Below are positions 1-8,372 of a stretch of DNA of 64,000 nt, one piece after another. Origin of the DNA: Modestobacter marinus (lineage in GTDB: Bacteria; Actinomycetota; Actinomycetes; Mycobacteriales; Geodermatophilaceae); assembly GCF_011758655.1 (NCBI RefSeq), contig NZ_JAAMPA010000001.1, forward strand, positions 434,001 to 498,000, read 5' to 3'. The position numbers and the translations under genes are program-made. The notes under the pieces are model-generated. The model ran no database searches and was not told where the DNA came from. It saw only the letters and a list, made by a program, of their open reading frames with translations. Position 1 is the stretch's first letter, and every line of letters starts with the position of its first letter.

Positions 1-139
1 CCCAGTGCGGCGGCCGGTCCTCCAGGTAGCGGCGGTCGTCGTCGTCGACGTCGGCCGGCCGCTCACCCCAGCCGACGTCGCTGTCGTCGGGAGCCCGCAC
101 GGGACGCGGCGAGGCGGGTCCTTCTTCGCGTTCTGACAC
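1..139 (-). CDS. Conserved hypothetical protein, N-terminal part only
   Basis: A GTG codon at 139 opens a frame that runs off the left edge of the window, giving about 46 residues. The visible part is acidic and includes DDSDVGWGE and DDDRRYLEDRPPHW. I associate this pattern with short actinobacterial proteins of unknown function, from memory only. No domain can be assigned. It lies downstream of the YbaK-like gene on the same strand with about 20 bp between them, so the two may be co-transcribed. The C-terminus is outside the window. Confidence 0.6.
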   Translation of the reverse strand, partial: MSEREEGPASPRPVRAPDDSDVGWGERPADVDDDDRRYLEDRPPHW

Positions 140-159
140 GCCCCCGAGGGTAGGCACGG

Positions 160-717
160 TCAGCCGATCGGCTGGCCCAGCCCCTCGAGCACCTCCGCGC
201 CCGGCAAGCCGGCCAGCACGGCGCCGGAGACGGCGAGCTTGCTCCCCCGGGTGCCCGAGCCGATCACGACGAGCTCGCTGGCGGCCACCGCGGCGTCGAC
301 CAGCACCGGCCAGGACGCCGGCAGCCCGACCGGCGTGATCCCGCCGTAGGCCATCCCGCTCTCGGCGACCGCGACGTCCTGCGGGGCGAACGAGGCCTTG
401 CGCGCACCCAGGTGCCGGCGGACCAGGCCGTTCACGTCGGCGCGGGTGGTGGCCAGCACCAGGCAGGCGGCGAGTGTCGTCTCCCCGGACCGCCGGGCGG
501 CGACCACCACGCAGTTGGCCGAGGCGGCGGCCGGGACCTCGTAGACGTCGTTGAACGCCGCGGTGTCGGCGGCCTCGTCGTCGATCGAGGCCACCCAGGC
601 CGGCCCGGTCAGCGACGGCAGCGCAGCGGCCACCGGCTCCCCGAGCAGCTCCCGGTGGTCGGCGGCCGGGAGCCAGGTCAACGTGCCGAGCTGCGGGGCG
701 GAGTCGGGTGCGGCCAT
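160..717 (-). CDS. YbaK/EbsC-family aminoacyl-tRNA deacylase-like protein
   Basis: About 185 residues from the ATG at 717; a GTG at 744 would add nine. The C-terminal two thirds match the YbaK/prolyl-tRNA editing fold: the stretch TRADVNGLVRRHLGARKASF, then GMAYGGITPVGLP and VIGSGTRGSKLAVSG. Family members hydrolyse mischarged aminoacyl-tRNA, such as Cys-tRNA(Pro), in the cytoplasm. The N-terminal 60 residues are more variable. It is divergent from the VOC gene at 825, leaving about 107 bp for two promoters. The family is clear, but the tRNA substrate cannot be read from sequence. Confidence 0.8.
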   Translation of the reverse strand: MAAPDSAPQLGTLTWLPAADHRELLGEPVAAALPSLTGPAWVASIDDEAADTAAFNDVYEVPAAASANCVVVAARRSGETTLAACLVLATTRADVNGLVRRHLGARKASFAPQDVAVAESGMAYGGITPVGLPASWPVLVDAAVAASELVVIGSGTRGSKLAVSGAVLAGLPGAEVLEGLGQPIG

Positions 718-824
718 GCGCTGATCGTGCGACACGGTGCGCACGGACCACCGCGCGGGGGTGGGCGCTCTCCGGCCGGACGCCTGCTGGTGGGCTCCCG
801 CGGGGCCGGGAGAGGATGGCCGCC

Positions 825-1184
825 ATGATCGGTCAGCTGCACTCCGTGGTCATCGACGCCCCCGACGCGCACGCCCTGGCGACGTTCTACGCCGGCCTGC
901 TCGGCATGGAGGTGCGAGGCGAGCCGGGCGACGACTGGGTGGTGGTCACCGGCGCCGGGTACCGGATCGCCTTCCAGCAGGCCCCGGACCTCCAGCCGCC
1001 GGACTGGCCGGACCCGGGCCGGCCGCAGCAGTTCCACCTCGACATCCGGGTCGCCGACGTCGACGTCGCGGAGCCGCAGGTCCTGGAGCTGGGCGCCCGG
1101 CGGCTGCCTGGCGGCGGTGGGGACTTCCGGGTCTACGCCGACCCGGTCGGGCACCCGTTCTGCCTGGTCTGGGACGCCGCGTGA
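825..1184 (+). CDS. VOC/glyoxalase-like domain protein
   Basis: A 119-residue single-domain protein of the vicinal oxygen chelate superfamily. It starts HSVVIDAPDAHALATFYAGL and ends DPVGHPFCLVW, the usual beta-alpha-beta-beta-beta layout with putative metal or ligand positions at both ends. The ATG at 825 is preferred over the in-frame ATG at 816 because the purine-rich site GGGAGAGG (808-815) is about 9 nt upstream of 825. The stop overlaps the next gene's GTG by four bases, so the pair is translationally coupled. Substrate unknown. Confidence 0.85.
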   Translation: MIGQLHSVVIDAPDAHALATFYAGLLGMEVRGEPGDDWVVVTGAGYRIAFQQAPDLQPPDWPDPGRPQQFHLDIRVADVDVAEPQVLELGARRLPGGGGDFRVYADPVGHPFCLVWDAA

Positions 1185-1582
1185 CGCCGGACCTGACGAC
1201 CGCCAGCGCGTTCGTCGCAGCGACCGGATTCGACCTGGCCGAGGTCACCGGCACCCGGGTCACCGGGCACGTCGAGGTGGGGCCGGCGCACCACACGCCC
1301 TGGGGCGTCGTGCACGGCGGCGTCTACTGCACGATCGTGGAGGGCGCGGCCAGCGTGGGGGCGAGCGCCGCGGTCGCCGACCGCGGCCAGTTCGCGGTCG
1401 GGGTGAACAACAGCACCGACTTCCTGCGCCCGATGACGGCCGGCCGGCTCGACGTGCTCGCCGAGCCGGTGCAGCAGGGGAAGACGCTGCAGCTGTGGCT
1501 GGTCACGCTCACCCGCGAGGACGGCAAGGTCGTCGCCCGCGGGCAGGTGCGCCTGCAGAACGTGCCACTGCCCGGGTCCTGA
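1181..1582 (+). CDS. PaaI-type hotdog-fold thioesterase
   Basis: 133 residues starting at a GTG that overlaps the preceding TGA (GTGA). It shows the hotdog thioesterase core: the helix motif WGVVHGGVYCTIVEGAA, with the HGG turn, followed by the NNSTDFLRP strand typical of PaaI/YbgC-like acyl-CoA thioesterases. It is expected to hydrolyse an acyl- or aroyl-CoA in the cytoplasm. It forms a two-gene unit with the upstream VOC gene, and a hairpin follows at 1622-1653. The substrate is not identifiable. Confidence 0.85.
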   Translation: MTPDLTTASAFVAATGFDLAEVTGTRVTGHVEVGPAHHTPWGVVHGGVYCTIVEGAASVGASAAVADRGQFAVGVNNSTDFLRPMTAGRLDVLAEPVQQGKTLQLWLVTLTREDGKVVARGQVRLQNVPLPGS

Positions 1583-1621
1583 CCGCATCGGCCGAGCAGG
1601 CGGTCGCGGCCGGTGGGTGTC

Positions 1622-1653
1622 GTCCTGGCGACATGTCGACGTGTCGCCAGGAC
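1622..1653. terminator. Hairpin between convergent genes
   Basis: Perfect 12-bp arms (1622-1633 and 1642-1653) enclose an 8-nt centre that is itself nearly palindromic. It sits between the convergent thioesterase and VOC genes (stops at 1582 and 1782). There is no U-tract, as is common in high-GC actinobacteria. It probably acts as a bidirectional terminator. Confidence 0.6.
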
Positions 1654-1781
1654 CACACGACGGCGGAGCAGGCCGGACGCCGACCGACCCGCATGAGGTG
1701 CCCGCCACCCTGCCGCCACGGGGGACGGCGTGCCGCTGGACCGACCGAGGAGATCGACGCCGCCCTGCGGTGACCCGCAGG

Positions 1782-2171
1782 TCAGTCCTTCATCGCGGCG
1801 ATCTGGATGAGGTTGCCGCACGTGTCGTCGAAGACCGCCGTCGTCACCACGCCCATGTCCGCCGGCGGCTGGGTGAACCGCACGCCCAGCGCCGTCAGCC
1901 GTTCGTGCTCCGCCGCCACGTCGGCGACGGCGAAGGACGTGAACGGGATGCCGTCGGCGACGAGCGCCTGCTTGAACGGTCGCGCCGCCGGGTGCTCGTC
2001 CGGCTCCAGCGAGAGCTCGACCCCGTCGGGGTCCTCGGGTGAGACGACGGTGAGCCAGGAGTGCTCCCCGAGCGGGATCTCCCGCTTGGGCTGGAAGCCG
2101 AGCACCTCGGTGTAGAAGCGCAGCGCCTTCGCCTGGTCGTCGACCAGAACGCTCATGACGTTGACCCTCAT
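1782..2171 (-). CDS. VOC/glyoxalase-like protein, ArsR-linked
   Basis: 129 residues of the vicinal oxygen chelate superfamily: VNVMSVLVDDQAKALRFYTE at the start, DGVELSLEP in the middle and VVTTAVFDDTCGNLIQI at the end. This matches the glyoxalase/bleomycin-resistance type often annotated as a lactoylglutathione lyase relative. The ATG at 2171 follows a strong purine-rich site and overlaps the ArsR stop codon by four bases, so expression is tied to the regulator at 2168-2455. The ArsR/VOC pairing suggests response to a toxic small molecule, but the ligand is unknown. Confidence 0.85.
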   Translation of the reverse strand: MRVNVMSVLVDDQAKALRFYTEVLGFQPKREIPLGEHSWLTVVSPEDPDGVELSLEPDEHPAARPFKQALVADGIPFTSFAVADVAAEHERLTALGVRFTQPPADMGVVTTAVFDDTCGNLIQIAAMKD

Positions 2172-2455
2172 GGGTCCTCCTCCGGGTCCGGGACCGACCA
2201 CCGGCGGGTGATCTCCCTCAGCGGTGCGGTGTCGAGGTGGTGGAACGTGTACCGGCCCTCCCGGCGTCGGCGCACGAGCCCCGCGGACTCGAGGACGTCG
2301 ACGTGCTGGGAGACCGCCTGCCTGCTCGACCCCAGCCCGTGCTTCGTGGCCAGCCGGGAGCAGAGCTCGAACAGCGTCTGCCCGTCCCGGTCCGTGAGCT
2401 CGTCGAGGATCGCCCTGCGCGTGGGATCGGCGAGCGCTCGGAACACGTCACCCAC
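2168..2455 (-). CDS. ArsR-family winged-helix repressor
   Basis: 95 residues from GTG at 2455. The N-terminus is the classic VFRALADPTRRAILDEL, followed by the recognition helix SRQAVSQHVDVLESAGLV and the wing RRRREGRYTFHHLD. No CxC metal site is present, so this is the metal-independent SdpR-like type. I chose 2455 over the in-frame TTG at 2473 because a -10 element (TAACGT, 2463-2468) lies 7 nt upstream, which suggests a leaderless transcript. The TTG would lie inside the operator. It overlaps the VOC gene (ATGA) and probably represses the pair and itself. Confidence 0.85.
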   Translation of the reverse strand: MGDVFRALADPTRRAILDELTDRDGQTLFELCSRLATKHGLGSSRQAVSQHVDVLESAGLVRRRREGRYTFHHLDTAPLREITRRWSVPDPEEDP

Positions 2456-2462
2456 GGCGGGA

Positions 2463-2492
2463 ACGTTAGGCAAGCAGCGACTTGCCTGTCAA
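2463..2492 (-). promoter_or_regulatory. Promoter with palindromic operator in the spacer (ArsR/VOC pair)
   Basis: Read on the minus strand: -35 TTGACA (2487-2492), an 18-bp spacer (2469-2486), -10 TAACGT (2463-2468), then 7 nt to the GTG start at 2455. The spacer is an inverted repeat, GGCAAG-N6-CTTGCC, extendable by one base pair. It is a textbook position for repressor occlusion and overlaps the 3' end of the upstream gene. A matching element precedes the second ArsR gene at 11439. Confidence 0.75.
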
Positions 2493-3416
2493 CGGGTCGC
2501 CGCGCCGGAGCCCGTCGGGGACGGCGTCGGGGTCGAGCACCACCCGGAACAGCGCCCGCGGGTCCTGCAGCGTGGCCGGGGGCCGGGCCGCCGACCGCGG
2601 CACCACCGAGGCGAACCGGGCCGGACGGCGGTGCGGGAGCAGCTCCCTCCCGGCGAAGGCGTAGTCGCCCACGACCTCACCGAGCAGCAGCCCGGCGCCG
2701 TGCTCGACCGGCAGCCCGACGAGGTCACCGGGCGCCACCTCGTCCAGGAACGCGGACAGCTGGCGCAGGTCCTTGGCGGGGCGGCGGCCGGAGAGCTCCT
2801 TGGACAGCGCCCGCAGCTCGGCCGCCGACTGGCCGGTCGCGTCGACGTCGATGCCGGACTGGGTGCCCAGCCCGACGACGCCGGTGGCCAGGGCGGCGCC
2901 GAGCTCGTTGTGGGCCCGCGGCCGCACCACCCAGACCGGCACCCCCTCGGGCTCGGGCGGCGGGGGGACGTCGTCGGCACCGGGCCAGCGGTAGGGCAGG
3001 TCGTCGGGCTCGCCGGGGAACCGGGAGCGGTAGAACGCCGGGTCCTTGGCCACCAGGTTGGACCGGTGCGAGCGGTGCAACTCCTCGTCGCCCACCCAGC
3101 TGGGCAGCAGCCCGGCGTCCGCGGCCTCGGCCTGGGTGAGCCGGGCGGCGTCCGGGGCGAACTCGGAGATCAGCGTCTCGGTGCTGTCAGCGAACCCCCG
3201 CCCCCGCCAGACGCGCACCATCGCCAGCGAGTAGACGACCAGCCCGGCGGTGTGCCCGCGCCACATGGTGACCACCGGGTGGTTGGCCCAGCCGTAGTCG
3301 GGCAGCTCGAGGGCGCGCAGCACCTGCAGGCACTCGACCCGCTGCTTGCCCAGCCGGGGGTTGTCCAGGAGCCGGGCGGACTCGGTGAAGTCGGCGACCG
3401 GCAGGAAGGTCTGCAT
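2466..3416 (-). CDS. MSMEG_6728-like protein with DNA-glycosylase-type N-terminus
   Basis: 316 residues from ATG at 3416. The N-terminal half carries the pattern of actinobacterial MSMEG_6728-type proteins, distantly related to pyrimidine-dimer DNA glycosylase/endonuclease V: MQTFLPVADFTESARLLDNP, LGKQRVECLQVLRAL, then HPVVTMWRGHTAGL. The C-terminal half (from about residue 160) is a separate domain with GDLVGLPVEHGAGLLLGEVV, a small beta-barrel look reminiscent of N-terminal modules of restriction enzymes. Function is inferred from the family only. Its 3' end contains the promoter of the ArsR gene. Confidence 0.65.
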   Translation of the reverse strand: MQTFLPVADFTESARLLDNPRLGKQRVECLQVLRALELPDYGWANHPVVTMWRGHTAGLVVYSLAMVRVWRGRGFADSTETLISEFAPDAARLTQAEAADAGLLPSWVGDEELHRSHRSNLVAKDPAFYRSRFPGEPDDLPYRWPGADDVPPPPEPEGVPVWVVRPRAHNELGAALATGVVGLGTQSGIDVDATGQSAAELRALSKELSGRRPAKDLRQLSAFLDEVAPGDLVGLPVEHGAGLLLGEVVGDYAFAGRELLPHRRPARFASVVPRSAARPPATLQDPRALFRVVLDPDAVPDGLRRGDPLTGKSLLA

Positions 3417-3471
3417 CGCCCGGCTTCCTGCCCGGCCCGGTCGGCGGCCAACCGCGCAGCCGACCTGCCTC

Positions 3472-3771
3472 TCAGGTCTCCAGCTGGGCCAGTGCGCTCT
3501 CCCAGCGGGCGCGGCGTTCGGCGTCGTCCTGGTCCCACCAGGCCGGGCCGCGCTCGCCGAGCCCGGTCTTGGCCAGCTGCACCCGGGCCCGGGCGGCGGC
3601 CACCGCGTCGTCGTCCCCACGACTGGTCCGCACCGCCGACCGGGCCACCCCCAGGTGGTGCAGCAGCCGGGCCCGGACGTCGTCCGGCAGCGCAGGGTCG
3701 GCGGTCCGCCACCGCCGCCCGTCGACGACGATCCAGCGGCCGTCGTCGGTGCGCTCGACCTCGCGGGTCAT
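3472..3771 (-). CDS. Small conserved actinobacterial protein of unknown function
   Basis: 99 residues, charged and soluble, starting MTREVERTDDGRWIVVDGRR and ending near RGPAWWDQDDAERRARWE. I recognise it as a widespread actinobacterial protein sometimes mislabelled 'biopolymer transporter Tol'. No signal peptide or membrane segment is visible, so that label is not supported. Its ATG overlaps the stop of the sirtuin gene by four bases, indicating co-translation with it. Confidence 0.7.
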   Translation of the reverse strand: MTREVERTDDGRWIVVDGRRWRTADPALPDDVRARLLHHLGVARSAVRTSRGDDDAVAAARARVQLAKTGLGERGPAWWDQDDAERRARWESALAQLET

Positions 3772-4613
3772 GCCAGCCGGCGGGCCAGCTCGGGCAGCAC
3801 GGCGCCCAGCGGGGCGTCGACCTTGAGCGAGGCCTTCGCATCGCCGCGGGTCGGCCCCGAGTTGACGATCGCGACCGGGATGCCGCGCTTGGCGGCGGCG
3901 ATGACGAACCGGTAGCCGCTCATCACGGTCAACGAGGAGCCGAGCACCAGCAGCGACCGCGCCGCGTCGACCAGGCCGAAGCAGGCGTCGACCCGGTCGC
4001 GGGGCACGGTCTCGCCGAAGAAGACGACGTCGGGCTTGAGCGGCCCCCCGCCGCAGGCCAGGCAGTCGACCATCACGAACCCGTCGAGCTCCTCCTCGGG
4101 CAGCTCCACGTCGCCGTCGGGGTTGACCTCATCGGTGGCCTCCGGGCGGAAGCCCGGGTTGGCCAGCCGCAGCCGGACGTCGAGGGCCGCCCGGTCGGCG
4201 ACGTCCCCGCAGGCCAGGCAGACCGTGCGGTCGAGCCCGCCGTGCAACTCCAGCACGTCGCGGGCGCCACCGGCCTGGTGCAGCCCGTCGACGTTCTGGG
4301 TGATCACCTCACCGACCGCCCCGCCCTGCTGCAGCGCCGCGACGGCGCGGTGCCCGGCGTTGGGGCGGGCGCGCTCGATCTGCCGCCAGCCGACGTAGCT
4401 GCGCGCCCAGTAGCGGTGCCGGCCGCGGGGGTCCCGGGTGAAGGTCTGGTAGGTCATCGGCGTGTGCCGGCGCAGCGAACCGGTGGCGCCGCGGTAGTCG
4501 GGGATGCCGGAGTCGGTGGACAGCCCGGCGCCGGACAGGACGACGGCGCCACCGTCAGCCAGCAGGTCGGCGAGCTCGGAGAGGCCCTCGACGGTGGGGG
4601 TCGCTGCGGTCAC
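3768..4613 (-). CDS. SIR2-family NAD-dependent protein deacylase (sirtuin)
   Basis: 281 residues with the complete sirtuin set: NAD-binding GAGLSTDSGIPDYRG (residues 28-42), TQNVDGLH (105-112), catalytic His124 in ELHGG, and zinc ligands Cys132/Cys135 and Cys184/Cys187. The enzyme removes acyl groups from lysine using NAD and releases nicotinamide and O-acyl-ADP-ribose in the cytoplasm. The spacer between the cysteine pairs is longer than in CobB and includes an acidic stretch. It is first in a unit with the small protein at 3472-3771. Substrates are unknown. Confidence 0.93.
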   Translation of the reverse strand: MTAATPTVEGLSELADLLADGGAVVLSGAGLSTDSGIPDYRGATGSLRRHTPMTYQTFTRDPRGRHRYWARSYVGWRQIERARPNAGHRAVAALQQGGAVGEVITQNVDGLHQAGGARDVLELHGGLDRTVCLACGDVADRAALDVRLRLANPGFRPEATDEVNPDGDVELPEEELDGFVMVDCLACGGGPLKPDVVFFGETVPRDRVDACFGLVDAARSLLVLGSSLTVMSGYRFVIAAAKRGIPVAIVNSGPTRGDAKASLKVDAPLGAVLPELARRLA

Positions 4614-4792
4614 TCCCCCATCGTCCCTGCCCGGCGGCCGATCCGCCGCGAGCCCGTGTGTAACCGAGCGCCCACCCGGTCACCCCCGTCCAGGAGTTCC
4701 CGTCCACCCAGCCCCCCGCGGGCCCGCCCGAGGAGGCCGACCGTCGTCGCACGCCTGCCCGACCGCACCACCGACCGCCGGCCCGGTGCCCG

Positions 4793-5800
4793 ATGACCGG
4801 GTGGTGGTGGGACGTCCTCGGCGTGGCCATCGTGGCGTTCGCCGTGGTCGACGAGGTGCGGACCACGCTCGCGGTGGCCAGCGGTCCCGGCCCGCTGACC
4901 CGGCTGCTCACCCGCGTCGCGTGGCGGCTGACCCGCCGGCCCGCCGTCGCGGAGTCGACCCTGGTGCGCTTCGTCGGCGGCCCCGGGGTGGTCCTGATCG
5001 GCGCGACGCTCGCGTCCTGGTTCTCGCTGCTCTGGATCGGCTGGTCTCTGGTCTTCCTCGGGGACGACGAGGCGGTGGTCGGCTCCTCGAGCGGTGCGCC
5101 GGCCTCGGTGTGGGAGCGGTTCTACTTCGCCGGCTACAACGTCGCCACCCTGGGCAACGGCGGTTTCCAGCCCGCCGGCGCGGGGTTCCAGCTGGCCACC
5201 ATGGCCTCCGCGCTCAGCGGGATGCTGCTGATCACGCTCGGGGTCTCCTACCTGACCTCGGTGATCTCCGCGGTGGTCGGCAAGCGGAGCTTCGCCTCGC
5301 AGGTCACCGGGTTCGGCAGCACCGGCGCCGAGATGGCCGCCGGCCTCGCCACGCCGGGGACGGCGTTCCCCGCCGTGGTCTCCCTGTCCTCGCTGTCCTC
5401 GGCGCTGACGACGCTGGGGCAGCAGCACCGCGCCTATCCCCTGCTGCACGCCTACCGCCCGCGGACGCCGGAGCTGGGCACGGCACCGGCGGTCGCGGTG
5501 CTGCTCGACGCGGTGCTGGCGCTCTCGTCCGCGGCCGACCCGGCCGACCGCCCCCCGGCGGGGCTGCGCCGATCGGTGCTCTCCTCGGTTCAGGTGTACG
5601 TCGCCCACGCGCCCACGGCCGGAGGCGACCAGGCGCCCCCGGCGCCGGCACTGGAGGCGGCCGAGCTGGACCGGCAGGGCCTGGCCGTCGACCCCGAGCG
5701 GCTCGCCGAGCAGACGGCGGCCTGCGCCGAGCTGCGCGACGAGCTGTCGCGACGGATCACCGCGGCCAGCTACGACTGGCCGGGCACCCGCCCGTCCTGA
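4793..5800 (+). CDS. Two-TM ion-channel-like membrane protein
   Basis: 335 residues. Hydrophobic segments lie near residues 5-22, 65-90 and 135-162, with a re-entrant pore-like sequence between the last two. Residues 119-125 (TLGNGGF) occupy the place of the TVGYG-like K+ channel filter, but with Asn-Gly-Gly instead of Gly-Tyr-Gly. The remaining 170 residues are soluble and alpha-helical. Architecture suggests a relative of the Ion_trans_2 family, and ion specificity is open. It is convergent with the SRPBCC gene (13 bp between stops). Confidence 0.65.
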   Translation: MTGWWWDVLGVAIVAFAVVDEVRTTLAVASGPGPLTRLLTRVAWRLTRRPAVAESTLVRFVGGPGVVLIGATLASWFSLLWIGWSLVFLGDDEAVVGSSSGAPASVWERFYFAGYNVATLGNGGFQPAGAGFQLATMASALSGMLLITLGVSYLTSVISAVVGKRSFASQVTGFGSTGAEMAAGLATPGTAFPAVVSLSSLSSALTTLGQQHRAYPLLHAYRPRTPELGTAPAVAVLLDAVLALSSAADPADRPPAGLRRSVLSSVQVYVAHAPTAGGDQAPPAPALEAAELDRQGLAVDPERLAEQTAACAELRDELSRRITAASYDWPGTRPS

Positions 5801-5813
5801 CCCCGCGGGCGGC

Positions 5814-6260
5814 TCAGCGGGCGGAGAGCTCCTGGTCCAGCCGGGTCAGCATGGCGCCCTGGATGCGGGCCAGCCCCTTGGGCGCGAAGGTGCGCTCGAA
5901 GAAGCCGCCGATGCCGCTCGCCCCGGTCCAGGTGGTGCGGCCGCGCACGGTGCTCGACCCGGCGTCGGCCGGGTGCACGGTCCAGGTGGTGACCATGCTG
6001 GAGTTCGCGTCGCTCTCCACCAGGGCGCCGTCCGGACCGGTGGTGACGACGACGTCCTGCTCGCGGACCCGCTTGGAGGTCGCCTGCAGGCGCCAGTGCA
6101 CCTTCGTGCCCGCGCCCTGCCCACCGGCGTCGACCCGGTACTGGCTGTACTGCTCGGGCAGCACCTTCGGGCGCGTGACCTCGTAGTCGGCGAGCGCCGC
6201 GCGGACGACGTCCGCCGGTGCGTGGACGAGCTGTTCTGCGGTGGCGACGACCTGACCCAT
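5814..6260 (-). CDS. SRPBCC-fold (polyketide cyclase/START-like) protein
   Basis: 148 residues. The stretch VHAPADVVRAALADYE at the N-terminus and a long C-terminal helix (GGFFERTFAPKGLARIQGAM) around a beta-sheet core are typical of the SRPBCC ligand-binding superfamily. Such proteins bind hydrophobic ligands in a central cavity, and no enzymatic residue can be assigned. It is the last gene before the convergent channel gene. Confidence 0.75.
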   Translation of the reverse strand: MGQVVATAEQLVHAPADVVRAALADYEVTRPKVLPEQYSQYRVDAGGQGAGTKVHWRLQATSKRVREQDVVVTTGPDGALVESDANSSMVTTWTVHPADAGSSTVRGRTTWTGASGIGGFFERTFAPKGLARIQGAMLTRLDQELSAR

Positions 6261-6288
6261 GGGCCCATCCTCCGCCTCGGCCGTGCGG

Positions 6289-6669
6289 CTACTCCAGCTG
6301 CCCCTCCTCGGTGTTGAGGTAGCGGCAGCGGAACCGGGCGTTGGCCATCGCCTCGGTGAAGCGGGCCTCCCACAGCGGGTCGTGCGCCGGGAAGCTGTCG
6401 AAGACCCGCTCCTCCAGCACGTCGGGCCGCCCGTCCGGGCCGATGCAGGTGCGCTGCAGGAGCACGCGGGTCACGCCGTCGACCTCGTCGTGGCCGACCG
6501 TCCAGCGCGCCGCGGCGAGCGCCGACCGGCGGCGGGCCCGCTCGCGGGGAGGCAGCCACCGACCCGCCGGGCCGGTCACCGAGGTCTGCGGCACCGACAT
6601 CGCCCAGGCCACGAGCCCGGCCAGCACGAGGACCAGCAGCGCAGCCGCCAGGATGCCGACCATGCTCAA
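6289..6669 (-). CDS. Single-pass membrane-anchored hypothetical protein
   Basis: 126 residues. One N-terminal hydrophobic segment (about residues 3-25, ILAAALLVLVLAGLVAWAM) is followed by a charged soluble domain containing TCIGPDGRPDVLEERVFDSF and ending NTEEGQLE. There is no cleavage or lipobox motif, so it is more likely an anchored protein than a secreted one. An in-frame ATG two codons downstream (6663) is an alternative start. I do not recognise the family. Confidence 0.6.
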   Translation of the reverse strand: MSMVGILAAALLVLVLAGLVAWAMSVPQTSVTGPAGRWLPPRERARRRSALAAARWTVGHDEVDGVTRVLLQRTCIGPDGRPDVLEERVFDSFPAHDPLWEARFTEAMANARFRCRYLNTEEGQLE

Positions 6670-6713
6670 AACGGTAGTCCTGGATCTGCCCGCCGGTCGG
6701 GGTGACGCCTCGG

Positions 6714-7424
6714 TCAGACGTCGGCCGGGGCCTCGGTGAGCCGGTGCGCACCACAGCTGCAGCCGGGGTTGCGGGCCGACAACACCAGGGAGACCGCGTG
6801 GGCCCGGTCGCGGGCACCCAGCTTGCGCAGGATCGCCTTCACGTGGGACTTCACCGTGTCCTCGGAGATGAACAGGTTCTTCCCGATCGCCCGGTTCGAC
6901 TGCCCCTGCAGCAACTCGTCCAGCACGTCGGACTCCCGGCGGGTCAACGGCACCTCCGGGGTCAGCTCCCGCGACACCGGCGCCTCAGCACCCTCACCGC
7001 GACGGATCTGCGGGTCCACCACCGTCCGCCCAGCACGCGCGGCCAGCACCGCCCAGCCCAGCAGCGTCGGGGAGGTGTTCATCAGCAGATACCCCCGCAC
7101 CCCCGCCGCCAGCGCCTCGTTGACCACACCCGGGTCCTCCGAGGTCGCCAGCGCCACCACCGCCAGCTGCGGGAACCGGCGGCGCAGATCCCGCACCGCG
7201 TTCAGCGTGGCCGCCCGGCCGGTGCCCAGCTCCACCACCACCGCATCCGGGCGGGCGGTCTCGGCCAGGGTCAGCGCGCGGCGCGGCTCCCCGGGGGTGC
7301 CCACCGCCTGCATGCCGGCGGTCTCGTTGATCATGCCGACCAGCCCACGGCGCAGCACCGGGGCGTCGGCCAGGATCAGGACGCGGGTGACGCCGCGGGG
7401 GGTGCTGGCCATCGGGGTGGACAC
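6714..7424 (-). CDS. BldM-like response regulator with atypical receiver domain
   Basis: About 236 residues from GTG at 7424, chosen because GGAG lies 7 nt upstream. An ATG at 7451 would add nine residues but has no visible site. The C-terminal LuxR helix-turn-helix (PLTRRESDVLDELLQGQSN, then ISEDTVKSHVKAILRKLGA) closely resembles BldM-type regulators. The receiver lacks the phospho-acceptor aspartate: the usual D-x-x-M-P position reads VVVELGTG. Control may be phosphorylation-independent, as known for some Streptomyces regulators. The tail ends with a CSC motif. No partner kinase is adjacent. Confidence 0.8.
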   Translation of the reverse strand: MSTPMASTPRGVTRVLILADAPVLRRGLVGMINETAGMQAVGTPGEPRRALTLAETARPDAVVVELGTGRAATLNAVRDLRRRFPQLAVVALATSEDPGVVNEALAAGVRGYLLMNTSPTLLGWAVLAARAGRTVVDPQIRRGEGAEAPVSRELTPEVPLTRRESDVLDELLQGQSNRAIGKNLFISEDTVKSHVKAILRKLGARDRAHAVSLVLSARNPGCSCGAHRLTEAPADV

Positions 7425-7556
7425 GTTCGGACTCCGCTCACTGTGGGTCATCGACTGACAACCCATAGATCGACCGGGTGAACGCGGTGCTTGAGGACTT
7501 TCTGTGCGCGACCTGCACGTTCGTCGGCCACACCCTCCGCGGGGCAGCACGGTGGG

Positions 7557-8368
<812 letters not shown>

Positions 8369-8372
<4 letters not shown>

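Noticed and set aside
2061-4796. Open frame of 911 codons on the plus strand across the MSMEG_6728-like and sirtuin genes
   Set aside because: It lies opposite well-supported genes and has low-complexity composition.
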